Below, piece after piece: positions 1-6,506 of a stretch of DNA of 7,099 bases (position 1 is the stretch's first letter; each line of letters begins with the position of its first letter). The stretch is taken from the NCBI GenBank assembly GCA_030706105.1, contig JAUZPC010000140.1, positions 1-7,099 on the forward strand, read 5' to 3'. Source of the DNA: Bacteroidota bacterium (GTDB lineage Bacteria; Bacteroidota; Ignavibacteria; Ignavibacteriales; Ignavibacteriaceae). The translations under genes and the position numbers were made by a program. The notes under the pieces are model-generated. The model was not told the DNA's origin. It made no database searches and worked only from the letters and a program-made list of their open reading frames with translations.

Positions 1-1035
1 AAAGGGCAGTTTGTTGCCTTAGAGTCTTCAACTTATCCAGGTACTACGGAAGAGATACTGCTGCCATTATTTAAAAATGCACCCAAAATCCAAGCTAAAA
101 TGAAAGTCCTTGAACTTGTGGGAAATTATGATGATACTGTCATTATCACTGAAGGTAATGAGAATGAATATGTAGTCGGCGAGGATTTTTATCTGGCGTT
201 TTCACCTGAAAGAGAAGACCCGAATAATCCTGAGTTTAATACTGCAACAATACCAAAAGTGGTGGGCGGTGTAACTGAAAATTGTTTAAAAATAGCTCTT
301 GCGCTGTATAATCAAGTGATTGTTAAAACAGTTCCGGTTTCTTCTCCCGCAGTCGCTGAGGCTACAAAATTGCTTGAAAATATATACCGTTCAGTAAATA
401 TTGCTTTGGTTAATGAACTTAAAATGGTATTTGACCGGATGGGAATTGATGTCTGGGAGGTAATTGACGCTGCTTCAACCAAACCATTTGGTTATCATGC
501 CTTTTATCCAGGTCCTGGATTAGGTGGTCACTGTATTCCAATTGATCCATTTTATCTAACATGGAAAGCTCACGAGTATGAAATAAATACGAATTTTATT
601 GAACTTGCTGGTGAAGTCAATACACAAATGCCGTATTACGTTGTTGAACGTATATTTGAATTATTAAATAAGGATAGGAAAGCTATTAATGGATCTAAAA
701 TTCTTATACTTGGGGCTGCTTATAAGAAAGATATTGATGATATGCGCGAATCCCCTTCCTTGAGACTTATAGAGCTGCTAAATGAAAAGGGAGCTGTAGT
801 GTCTTATAATGACCCATATATTCCCAAACTGCCTAAAACAAGAAAATATGATTTCGATATGGAGTCAGTTGCTTTAACCGCTGATAGTATTGAGTCTTTT
901 GACCTGGTCTTATTAAGTACTGATCATTCTGATTATGACTACAGATTTATTGAACAACACGCTAAGTTAATTGTTGATACGCGAAATGCATTCGCAAAAC
1001 ACGGTATTAGTACAAAAAAAATATTTAAAGCATAA
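1..1035 (+). CDS. wbpA: UDP-N-acetylglucosamine 6-dehydrogenase, WbpA type (5'-truncated)
   Basis: Nucleotide-sugar dehydrogenase that oxidises C6 of a UDP-HexNAc to the uronic acid with two NAD+; UDP-GlcNAc is the likely substrate. The reading frame is open from base 1, and the first codons already read LESSTYPGTTEE, a family motif, so the ATG at 100 is internal. The N-terminal Rossmann part, roughly 100 residues, lies outside the window; 344 codons remain. Visible landmarks are AFSPERED, EATKLLEN with the conserved Lys (codon 123), the catalytic-Cys motif GPGLGGHCIPIDP (Cys at 532-534, codon 178), and the C-terminal NAD/UDP domain with YKKDIDDMRESPS. The GGHCIPIDP form favours WbpA over WecC, inferred from family memory. 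About 25 extra residues seem to lie between the YPGTTEE and SPERED motifs. It ends 12 bases before wbpB, consistent with one operon. Confidence 0.92.
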   Translation, partial: KGQFVALESSTYPGTTEEILLPLFKNAPKIQAKMKVLELVGNYDDTVIITEGNENEYVVGEDFYLAFSPEREDPNNPEFNTATIPKVVGGVTENCLKIALALYNQVIVKTVPVSSPAVAEATKLLENIYRSVNIALVNELKMVFDRMGIDVWEVIDAASTKPFGYHAFYPGPGLGGHCIPIDPFYLTWKAHEYEINTNFIELAGEVNTQMPYYVVERIFELLNKDRKAINGSKILILGAAYKKDIDDMRESPSLRLIELLNEKGAVVSYNDPYIPKLPKTRKYDFDMESVALTADSIESFDLVLLSTDHSDYDYRFIEQHAKLIVDTRNAFAKHGISTKKIFKA

Positions 1036-1047
1036 AGAGTTAAAAAT

Positions 1048-2043
1048 ATGGAGTTCGAAAATATTGGATTAGCAGTTATTGGAGCAGGAAGATGGGGTAT
1101 GAACCATGTTAAATCTGCTTATAAACTACTAAATAGTAATCTTAAATTTGTTTGTGATTTCAGTGAATCGGCTCGAGAAAAAGTGAGTAAAGTCTCTCCC
1201 TTAATTCCATTTTCTACTGATTTGGAAGATGTATTGATCGATTCTACAATTAATGCAGTAATAATTGCAACTCCTGCAGAAACACATTTTGAAGTTGCAA
1301 AAAAATGTCTTGAGGCAGGCAAAAATGTTTTGGTTGAAAAGCCAATCACGTTATATACTGAAGAAGCTGCCAAATTAATTGAAATTGCCGAAGTCCAAAA
1401 CAAAAAACTTATGGTCGGGCATATATTACTTTATCATCCAGCTATAATTAAAATAAAAGAACTGATTGACAATGGTAAAATAGGCAAGCTTCAGTATATA
1501 TATAGTAATAGGTTAAACCTTGGGGCCATTCGTAGTGAGGAAAATATCCTTTGGAGTTTTGCCCCACATGACATATCAATTATACAATATATAGCCGGTT
1601 GCAATCCAATTGAGGTCTTTTCAAAAGGATCTGCTTATGTACAAAATAATATTGAGGATACAACAATTACATATTTAAAATATCCCAACAATGTTAACGC
1701 TCACATTTTTGTAAGCTGGCTTCATCCATTCAAAGAGCAAAGGCTTGTTATTACTGGAAGTAATGGAATGCTTGTTTTTGAGGATAGTTTGAAGAACGAA
1801 AAGTTAAAGTTTTTCGAAAAAGGATTTAGGAATATTGATGGAATCGTTTCTAAATTTGAGCAGGATTATGAGGTCGTTCCGTTTAGTGAGAAACAACCAC
1901 TTGAAGAAGAACAGTCCCATTTCTTCAATTGTATATTAAAAAATAAACAACCGCTCACGGATGGATTACACGCATTAGAAGTATTAAATATCTTAGAACA
2001 AGCAACTGCAAAGCTAAAAAATGGATGCATTACAGAAGACTAA
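1048..2043 (+). CDS. wbpB: Gfo/Idh/MocA-family sugar dehydrogenase, WbpB/WlbA type
   Basis: NAD-dependent oxidoreductase of 331 residues. It is predicted to oxidise C3 of UDP-GlcNAc uronic acid to the 3-keto sugar, the step after WbpA. The N-terminal Rossmann fold shows GAGRWG (residues 12-17), followed by the family signature VEKPITL with Glu97-Lys98-Pro99. The C-terminal substrate domain carries FAPHDIS with His174, the position of the usual catalytic His. The length is normal for the family. The ATG at 1048 is the only sensible start, since it lies just before the glycine loop; an AAGAG at 1035-1039 is a weak ribosome binding site. It sits 12 bases after wbpA and 34 before the acetyltransferase gene, the usual A-B-D company. 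The family is broad, so the assigned substrate rests mainly on these neighbours. Confidence 0.85.
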   Translation: MEFENIGLAVIGAGRWGMNHVKSAYKLLNSNLKFVCDFSESAREKVSKVSPLIPFSTDLEDVLIDSTINAVIIATPAETHFEVAKKCLEAGKNVLVEKPITLYTEEAAKLIEIAEVQNKKLMVGHILLYHPAIIKIKELIDNGKIGKLQYIYSNRLNLGAIRSEENILWSFAPHDISIIQYIAGCNPIEVFSKGSAYVQNNIEDTTITYLKYPNNVNAHIFVSWLHPFKEQRLVITGSNGMLVFEDSLKNEKLKFFEKGFRNIDGIVSKFEQDYEVVPFSEKQPLEEEQSHFFNCILKNKQPLTDGLHALEVLNILEQATAKLKNGCITED

Positions 2044-2067
2044 ACAATCAATTTCTTACAATACATC

Positions 2068-2072
2068 AAGGA
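2068..2072 (+). promoter_or_regulatory. Ribosome binding site of wbpD
   Basis: AAGGA lies five bases before the ATG at 2078. It supports that start over the upstream in-frame ATG at 2021, which would overlap wbpB by 23 bases and add a 19-residue tail with no family resemblance. Confidence 0.7.
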
Positions 2073-2077
2073 TAAAT

Positions 2078-2662
2078 ATGGAAAAAAATTATTATGTAAA
2101 TGAACATGCTGTTGTAGATAACAACGTGGAAATTGGAGAAGGAACTAAAATTTGGCATTTCTCTCATGTGCAATCTGGTTCAAAAATTGGTAAAAAATGT
2201 GTTTTGGGCCAAAATGTAAATGTTGCTACGGATGTTATAATCGGAGATTTTGTAAAAATCCAAAATAACGTTTCTGTGTATGAAGGTGTTACCTTGGAAG
2301 ACTATGTGTTTTGTGGTCCTTCCATGGTTTTTACAAATATAGTAGAACCACGCTGTAAATACCCTCAGGTAGGTAAAGAGTTTTATATAAATACTCTCAT
2401 TAAAGAAGGCGCTTCATTAGGTGCTAATTCAACTGTTGTGTGCGGTCATACTGTAGGTCGTTTTGCACTAATAGGTGCAGGGGCTGTGGTTACTAAAGAT
2501 ATTCCTGATTTTGCCTTAGTCGTCGGCAATCCGGGCAGAGTAATCGGATGGGTCTCAGAAGCCGGTAAAAAATTGAAATTTGATGAAGATGGTTTTGCAT
2601 TCTGCGAAAAATCCAACAAAAAATATAAGTTCGAGAATAATAAAGTAATTGAAGTAGAATAA
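2078..2662 (+). CDS. wbpD: UDP-3-amino-sugar uronate N-acetyltransferase, WbpD/WlbB type
   Basis: Left-handed beta-helix acetyltransferase of 194 residues, predicted to move acetyl from acetyl-CoA onto the 3-amino group of UDP-GlcNAc3NA to give UDP-2,3-diacetamido-glucuronate. Imperfect hexapeptide repeats run from about residue 12 to 150 (VEIGEG, SKIGKK, VIIGDF, ASLGAN, ALIGAG). The loop GPSMVFTN (residues 80-87) is characteristic of WbpD-like enzymes, and NPGRVIGWVS ends the helix. The short C-terminal tail (DEDGFAFCEKS, about residues 169-179) also matches the WbpD pattern. The length agrees with the roughly 190-residue family. I chose the ATG at 2078 rather than 2021 because of the AAGGA ribosome binding site and the natural N-terminus. 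It is the last gene before a strong terminator. A related enzyme acting on dTDP-3-amino sugars is possible but less likely next to wbpA and wbpB. Confidence 0.88.
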   Translation: MEKNYYVNEHAVVDNNVEIGEGTKIWHFSHVQSGSKIGKKCVLGQNVNVATDVIIGDFVKIQNNVSVYEGVTLEDYVFCGPSMVFTNIVEPRCKYPQVGKEFYINTLIKEGASLGANSTVVCGHTVGRFALIGAGAVVTKDIPDFALVVGNPGRVIGWVSEAGKKLKFDEDGFAFCEKSNKKYKFENNKVIEVE

Positions 2663-2686
2663 ATTCCTAATTATTTATTACATTTG

Positions 2687-2711
2687 AGGCAGCCTTTTGG
2701 CTGTCTTTTTT
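2687..2711 (+). terminator. Rho-independent terminator after wbpD
   Basis: AGGCAGCC (2687-2694) pairs with GGCTGTCT (2699-2706) in an 8-bp stem with one G-U pair and a TTTT loop, followed at once by T residues through 2711. This GC-rich hairpin in an AT-rich gap is a textbook intrinsic terminator. It should end the wbpA-wbpB-wbpD transcript at least in part. Only 20 bases separate it from the rmlA start, so rmlA needs either readthrough or a promoter that overlaps the terminator. Confidence 0.88.
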
Positions 2712-2731
2712 ATTAACAATACGATTTTATT

Positions 2732-3604
2732 ATGAAAGGTATAATACTGGCCGGTGGTTCCGGCTCAAGGCTCTATCCTATTACAAATGTTTATAGTAAA
2801 CAGCTAACTGTTATATATGATAAACCTTTAATCTATCATCCGCTTTCTACTTTAATGCTTGGTGGTATAAAAGAAATTCTTATTATCTCCAATGAAGAGA
2901 CTATTCCTTTATATAAGAAATTATTTAATGATGGTTCTCACTTAGGATTGAACATTCAATATAAAGTGCAGAGTGCACCCAATGGAATTGCCGAAGCATT
3001 TATACTTGGTGAAGAGTTTATAGGTAATGACTCTGTGACTCTAATACTCGGGGACAATATTTTCTACGGCAAGTTTGCTTTCTTTTATCATGCGTTAAAA
3101 CTGCAAAAAGGGGCTATTATTTTTGGTTATCAGGTGAATGACCCTGAGCGATATGGTATTGTTGAATTTGATAAAGCTGGAAAAGTACTTTCAATTGAAG
3201 AGAAACCTAAGTTCCCGAAATCAAATTTTGCGGTGCCTGGTTTATATATTTATGACAATAAAGTAATTGAAATTGCTAAAAATTTGGAACCCTCAGCAAG
3301 AGGTGAACTTGAAATTACAGATGTAAATAAAGAGTATATGCTTAGGGGCGAGCTTGTTGTTGAAAAGATGGGTCGCGGAATTGCCTGGCTCGATACCGGT
3401 ACGCCTCAGTCCTTGTTGCAAGCTTCCAATTTCTTTGGAGTAATTGAAGAACGCCAAGGACTTAAAGTCGGTTGTATTGAAGAAATTGCTTATGCCCAAA
3501 AATTTATTACAAAGCAGCAGCTGCATGAGCTTATCCAGGGATTGCCGAATTGCTACTATAGAACATATCTTGAAAGAATTATTACAAGCGAGTTTGTCGA
3601 CTGA
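2732..3604 (+). CDS. rmlA: Glucose-1-phosphate thymidylyltransferase
   Basis: Converts glucose-1-phosphate and dTTP to dTDP-glucose, the first step towards dTDP-L-rhamnose and other dTDP-deoxysugars. The 290-residue protein has the full RmlA architecture: the nucleotide loop GGSGSRLYP (8-16), SKQL (22-25), LGDNIFYG with metal-ligand Asp108, EEKPKFP with Lys158, GELEITDVN (191-199) and AWLDTGT with the second metal Asp221. The C-terminal stretch ERQGLKVGCIEEIAY is also typical. Length is normal. The usual LLPVYDKPM segment reads LTVIYDKPL here (25-33), an uncommon variant. The ATG at 2732 has no obvious Shine-Dalgarno sequence, but the protein begins exactly where the family does. Its stop overlaps the rmlC start in TGATG, so the two are probably translationally coupled. 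Confidence 0.93.
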   Translation: MKGIILAGGSGSRLYPITNVYSKQLTVIYDKPLIYHPLSTLMLGGIKEILIISNEETIPLYKKLFNDGSHLGLNIQYKVQSAPNGIAEAFILGEEFIGNDSVTLILGDNIFYGKFAFFYHALKLQKGAIIFGYQVNDPERYGIVEFDKAGKVLSIEEKPKFPKSNFAVPGLYIYDNKVIEIAKNLEPSARGELEITDVNKEYMLRGELVVEKMGRGIAWLDTGTPQSLLQASNFFGVIEERQGLKVGCIEEIAYAQKFITKQQLHELIQGLPNCYYRTYLERIITSEFVD

Positions 3605-4167
3605 TGAAAATTGAAAAAGCATTTATTGATGGTATATTAGTTGTTTCTCCTGACGTCTTTCAAGATGACAGGGGCTATTTTTACGAATCTTATAATGAAA
3701 GCACATTAAAATCCCAAGGATTTGAGCATAAGTTTGTTCAGGACAACATTTCTTTTTCACAAAGGAATACGCTTAGAGGTTTGCACTATCAGGCTGGAGA
3801 ATTTGCACAAGGGAAGCTATGTTCTGTTCTCAAAGGCTGTGTAATTGATACTGCTGTAGATATTCGTTTTAATTCACCCACATTTGGTAGATGTTTCCAA
3901 ATTGAATTATCGGATGATAATCATACACAGTTATGGATTCCGCCAGGCTTTGCTCATGGCTTTTCTGTTATTTCTGATGAGGTCTTGTTTTCATATAAGT
4001 GCACAAATTTTTATAATAAAGCCTCTGAAAGAACTATTATTTATAATGATATCGATTTAAATATTGATTGGAAAATTGAAAGCCCTATTGTTTCTGATAA
4101 AGATAAAAAGGGCAAATCTTTTTCTTCAATTGAAAAAGATTTTATTTATGAAAAATTGAAAAGCTAA
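3604..4167 (+). CDS. rmlC: dTDP-4-dehydrorhamnose 3,5-epimerase
   Basis: Cupin-fold epimerase of 187 residues that inverts C3 and C5 of dTDP-4-keto-6-deoxyglucose, the third step of dTDP-L-rhamnose synthesis. Visible family landmarks are DDRGYFYESYN (21-31), FVQDN (44-48), LRGLHYQ with catalytic His61, QGKL with Lys71, AVDIR with SPTFG, the core motif WIPPGFAHGF (111-120) and Tyr131 in SYKCTNFY, the expected acid position. The HYQ motif and this Tyr point to a true RmlC, as opposed to a 3,4-ketoisomerase of the FdtA type. The ATG overlaps the last base of the rmlA stop, so no separate ribosome binding site is needed. The product needs RmlB upstream and RmlD downstream in the pathway; neither gene is in this window. 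Confidence 0.93.
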   Translation: MKIEKAFIDGILVVSPDVFQDDRGYFYESYNESTLKSQGFEHKFVQDNISFSQRNTLRGLHYQAGEFAQGKLCSVLKGCVIDTAVDIRFNSPTFGRCFQIELSDDNHTQLWIPPGFAHGFSVISDEVLFSYKCTNFYNKASERTIIYNDIDLNIDWKIESPIVSDKDKKGKSFSSIEKDFIYEKLKS

Positions 4168-4232
4168 TTATTAATTTTAACTTTTCAGATATTTGTTACG
4201 GAAATAAAAAATAATATTAATTATTAAAGAAT

Positions 4233-4237
4233 AGGAG
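4233..4237 (+). promoter_or_regulatory. Ribosome binding site of the aminotransferase
   Basis: AGGAG lies five bases before the ATG at 4243. It is the best Shine-Dalgarno match in the window and fixes this start. The rest of the 75-base gap after rmlC is AT-rich, with no terminator and no promoter I would defend. Confidence 0.8.
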
Positions 4238-4242
4238 TTAAT

Positions 4243-5412
4243 ATGAAAGTACCGTTGTTAGATCTAAAACCTCAGTACAAATCAATGAAAAAGGAAATTG
4301 ATGAAACATTAATTCGGATTGCGGAGTCTCAATATTTTATCTTGGGACCGGAAGTTGAAAAGATGGAAAAAGCTTTTGAAGAATATTTAAATGTTCAAAA
4401 GGCTTACGGAGTTTCTTCCGGTACAGATGCGTTATTGCTTGCATTGATGGCTATCGGAATTAAGCCGGGTGATGAAGTCATAGTTCCTACTTTTTCTTTT
4501 TTTGCAACAGCAGGTGTAGTTGCACGCTTAGCTGCTATCCCTGTTTTCGCTGAGATAGATCCTGTTACTTTTAATATTGATCCTGCAAAAATAGAAGAAA
4601 AAATTACGCCTAAAACTAAAGCAATCATTCCTGTTCACCTTTATGGTCAAAGCTGTGATATGGATGCGATAATGGGAATTGCCAGAAAACATAATCTTAA
4701 AGTTGTTGAAGATGGAGCTCAGGCAATAGGCGTTCAATATAAAGATGGTAAATATGTCGGTTCTTTTGGTGATGTCGGTTGCTTTTCATTCTTTCCGAGT
4801 AAAAATTTAGGATGCTATGGAGATGGTGGTCTGGTTGTTACTAATGATAATGAAATTGCTGAACGCCTTCACATTATGCGTGTTCACGGTGGTAAGCCTA
4901 AATATTATCATAAAGTTATCGGTGGCAACTTTAGACTGGATGCATTGCAGGCGGCAATATTAAATGTAAAATTGCCATATCTGGAGGGATGGTCGGAGGC
5001 CAGAAGGCAGAATGCGGCTTTATATGTTAAGTTCTTTCTTGTATCTGGGTTAGCAGAAGAAGAAGGTAAAGTGGCTTTTGATGAAAAGAATAAAGTCCTT
5101 CTTCCGAAGGCTGTTTACAAATCGGATACAGTTACGAATTATCATATATATAATCAATTCTGTATTCGGGTACAGAAGAGAGATGAACTAAGAAAGTTTT
5201 TAACAGAGAACGAAATTGCTTCAGAAATCTATTATCCGGTTTCTTTTCATGAGCAGGAGTGTTTCTCTGATTTAGGCTATAAAAAAGGCGATTTCCCATT
5301 AGCAGAAGCCGCTGAATCTACTTGCATTGCACTGCCAATTTTCCCAGAGTTGACTGAAGAGCAATTGCAATATGTTGTAAGTAAAATAAAGGAATTCTTT
5401 GATAAAAATTAA
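4243..5412 (+). CDS. wbpE: DegT/DnrJ/EryC1/StrS-family PLP sugar aminotransferase, probable WbpE
   Basis: Fold-type I PLP enzyme of 389 residues that transfers an amino group, normally from glutamate, to a keto-sugar nucleotide. Landmarks are PLLDLKPQY (4-12), ILGPEVEKMEKAFEEYL, SGTDALLLA (59-67), VEDGAQAIG with Asp157 that contacts the pyridine nitrogen, FFPSKNLGCYGDGG with the Schiff-base Lys187, and GGNFRLDALQAAIL (227-240). FFPSKNLGCYGDGG is close to the WbpE pattern, and wbpA, wbpB and wbpD are present just upstream. The favoured role is therefore amination at C3 of the UDP-3-keto-uronate made by WbpA and WbpB. It sits directly after rmlA and rmlC, however, so a dTDP-keto-sugar substrate (FdtB or QdtB type) cannot be excluded. 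The family assignment is firm; the substrate is inferred. Confidence 0.85.
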   Translation: MKVPLLDLKPQYKSMKKEIDETLIRIAESQYFILGPEVEKMEKAFEEYLNVQKAYGVSSGTDALLLALMAIGIKPGDEVIVPTFSFFATAGVVARLAAIPVFAEIDPVTFNIDPAKIEEKITPKTKAIIPVHLYGQSCDMDAIMGIARKHNLKVVEDGAQAIGVQYKDGKYVGSFGDVGCFSFFPSKNLGCYGDGGLVVTNDNEIAERLHIMRVHGGKPKYYHKVIGGNFRLDALQAAILNVKLPYLEGWSEARRQNAALYVKFFLVSGLAEEEGKVAFDEKNKVLLPKAVYKSDTVTNYHIYNQFCIRVQKRDELRKFLTENEIASEIYYPVSFHEQECFSDLGYKKGDFPLAEAAESTCIALPIFPELTEEQLQYVVSKIKEFFDKN

Positions 5413-5421
5413 AGAATTCTT
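5390..5421 (+). repeat. Inverted repeat spanning the wbpE stop codon
   Basis: GAATTCTTT (5392-5400) is the exact reverse complement of AAAGAATTC (5411-5419). One further G-U and one A-U pair extend the stem to 11 bp around a 10-base loop containing most of the last codons. No T-run follows directly, so it is not a terminator on its own. It could protect the 3' end of the message or be chance in AT-rich DNA. Confidence 0.5.
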
Positions 5422-5432
5422 ATAATATTCCT

Positions 5433-5490
5433 AAGTACGGGTATAAAATTTATAAGATTTTTTTGTAAATTATATATTCGTACTTTTTTT
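5433..5490 (+). terminator. Possible terminator or attenuator hairpin between wbpE and fcl
   Basis: Bases 5433-5452 can pair with 5466-5485 over about 20 positions, with two G-U pairs and one A-A mismatch. The outer arms are AAGTACG and CGTACTT, and the loop is 13 bases. A run of T follows through 5490, the layout of an intrinsic terminator. The stem is AT-rich, so it is weaker than the one at 2687. The rest of this 99-base gap is AT-rich and shows no clear promoter. Confidence 0.5.
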
Positions 5491-5511
5491 ATTTTTAAGA
5501 AGAAAATTATT

Positions 5512-6471
5512 GTGGAAAATACATTCATAGGAAAGAAAATCTATATTGCCGGACATAGAGGCATGGTTGGTTCAGCTATAACAAGGCATTTTACTGCACA
5601 GGGTTATAAAAATATTATTACCAGGGAATTAGATGAGCTAGATCTAATAAGACAATCTGATGTTGAAGAGTTCTTTGCAAAAGAAAAACCTCAGGTGGTA
5701 ATCGTAGCTGCTGCTAAAGTTGGCGGTATCTTGGCAAATAGTATTTATAGGGCTGATTTTATCTATCAAAACTTGATGATTGAATCTAATATTATTCATT
5801 CGGCCTATCAAAATGGTGTGGAAAAGCTAATATTTTTAGGTTCATCTTGCATCTATCCAAAGTTAGCACCTCAACCGTTAAAAGAAGAATATTTGCTTTC
5901 CGGTTATTTAGAGCAGACAAATGAACCTTATGCCATTGCAAAAATTACAGGTATAAAGCTGTGCGAAAACTACTACAAACAGTATGGCTCTAATTTTTAT
6001 TCAATTATGCCTACAAATATGTATGGCCCGTTTGATAATTACAACCTTGAAACATCGCATGTCCTCCCTGCATTGATAAGAAAATTTCATGAGGCAAAGC
6101 TTAGTAATTCTCCTTCTGTAACTCTTTGGGGTACAGGAAAGCCTTTGAGAGAGTTTTTATATGTGGAAGATCTTACGGACGCTATTGAATATCTTTTAGT
6201 TAATATCAATGCTGCTGACCTTTACAATCAGGGGATAACCCATATCAATATTGGTACTGGAGAAGATTTGACTATTGCGGAAGTTGGAAAAGTCGTGGCT
6301 GATGTAGTGGGGTTTAACGGAACTTTAGAGTATGATACTTCTAAGCCTGATGGTACTCCTCGTAAGCTTCTTGATGTATCTTTAATCCATAATATGGGTT
6401 GGCATCATAAGACTGAATTAAAAGAAGGTATAGCAAAGGCCTATAACTGGTTTAAGGATAATTATAAATAA
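5512..6471 (+). CDS. fcl: GDP-L-fucose synthase
   Basis: Short-chain dehydrogenase/reductase of 319 residues that epimerises GDP-4-keto-6-deoxymannose at C3 and C5 and reduces it with NADPH to GDP-L-fucose. It shows AGHRGMVGSA (13-22, dinucleotide loop), AAAKVGGI (66-73), GSSCIYP with Ser111 and Cys113, the YxxxK pair Tyr140/Lys144 in EPYAIAKI, PTNMYGP, and SHVLPALIRKFH with His183. Cys113 and His183 occupy the places of the acid/base residues known in the E. coli enzyme. The start is GTG: no ATG lies between the upstream AT-rich tract and the glycine loop, and AAGAAG at 5497-5502 is a weak ribosome binding site. It lies 35 bases before gmd, the enzyme that makes its substrate. The family usually has gmd first, so the order is reversed. 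Confidence 0.94.
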   Translation: MENTFIGKKIYIAGHRGMVGSAITRHFTAQGYKNIITRELDELDLIRQSDVEEFFAKEKPQVVIVAAAKVGGILANSIYRADFIYQNLMIESNIIHSAYQNGVEKLIFLGSSCIYPKLAPQPLKEEYLLSGYLEQTNEPYAIAKITGIKLCENYYKQYGSNFYSIMPTNMYGPFDNYNLETSHVLPALIRKFHEAKLSNSPSVTLWGTGKPLREFLYVEDLTDAIEYLLVNINAADLYNQGITHINIGTGEDLTIAEVGKVVADVVGFNGTLEYDTSKPDGTPRKLLDVSLIHNMGWHHKTELKEGIAKAYNWFKDNYK

Positions 6472-6495
6472 AAAGATTTTAGTTAGAAACTATTT

Positions 6496-6499
6496 AGGA
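6496..6499 (+). promoter_or_regulatory. Ribosome binding site supporting a TTG start of gmd
   Basis: AGGA lies seven bases before the TTG at 6507. This TTG gives the expected family N-terminus (KKALITGITGQDG), and no in-frame ATG exists nearby, so the site decides a non-ATG start. Confidence 0.7.
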
Positions 6500-6506
6500 T
6501 TATACA

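Noticed and set aside
100..102. ATG at 100 as the start of the dehydrogenase.
   Set aside because: The frame is open upstream to base 1 and encodes the conserved YPGTTEE motif, so this Met is internal.
1119..1403. Antisense open frame within wbpB.
   Set aside because: It is opposite a well-supported gene, has no recognisable protein features and no ribosome binding site; a shadow frame.
2021..2077. Upstream in-frame ATG that would lengthen wbpD by 19 residues and overlap wbpB.
   Set aside because: The added residues do not resemble the family, and the ATG at 2078 has an AAGGA ribosome binding site and gives the normal length.
2679..2686. TACATTTG, which matches the Bacteroidetes -7 promoter consensus TAnnTTTG, just before the terminator.
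   Set aside because: No TTG-type upstream element lies at the proper distance, the transcript would start inside the terminator stem, and the GTG and TTG starts argue against a Bacteroidetes host.
3293..3622. Antisense open frame across the rmlA-rmlC junction.
   Set aside because: Low-quality sequence without motifs, entirely opposite conserved coding DNA.
4193..4220. TTGTTA and TATTAA spaced by 16 bases as a sigma-70-like promoter before wbpE.
   Set aside because: Matches of this quality are expected by chance in such AT-rich DNA, and there is no terminator after rmlC to suggest a new transcription unit.
4404..4737. Two overlapping antisense open frames within wbpE.
   Set aside because: Both are short and fully opposite conserved aminotransferase motifs; the sense gene explains the region.
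6480..6492. Small inverted repeat TAGTT / AACTA between fcl and gmd.
   Set aside because: Five base pairs with a three-base loop and no T-run is too weak to assign a role.
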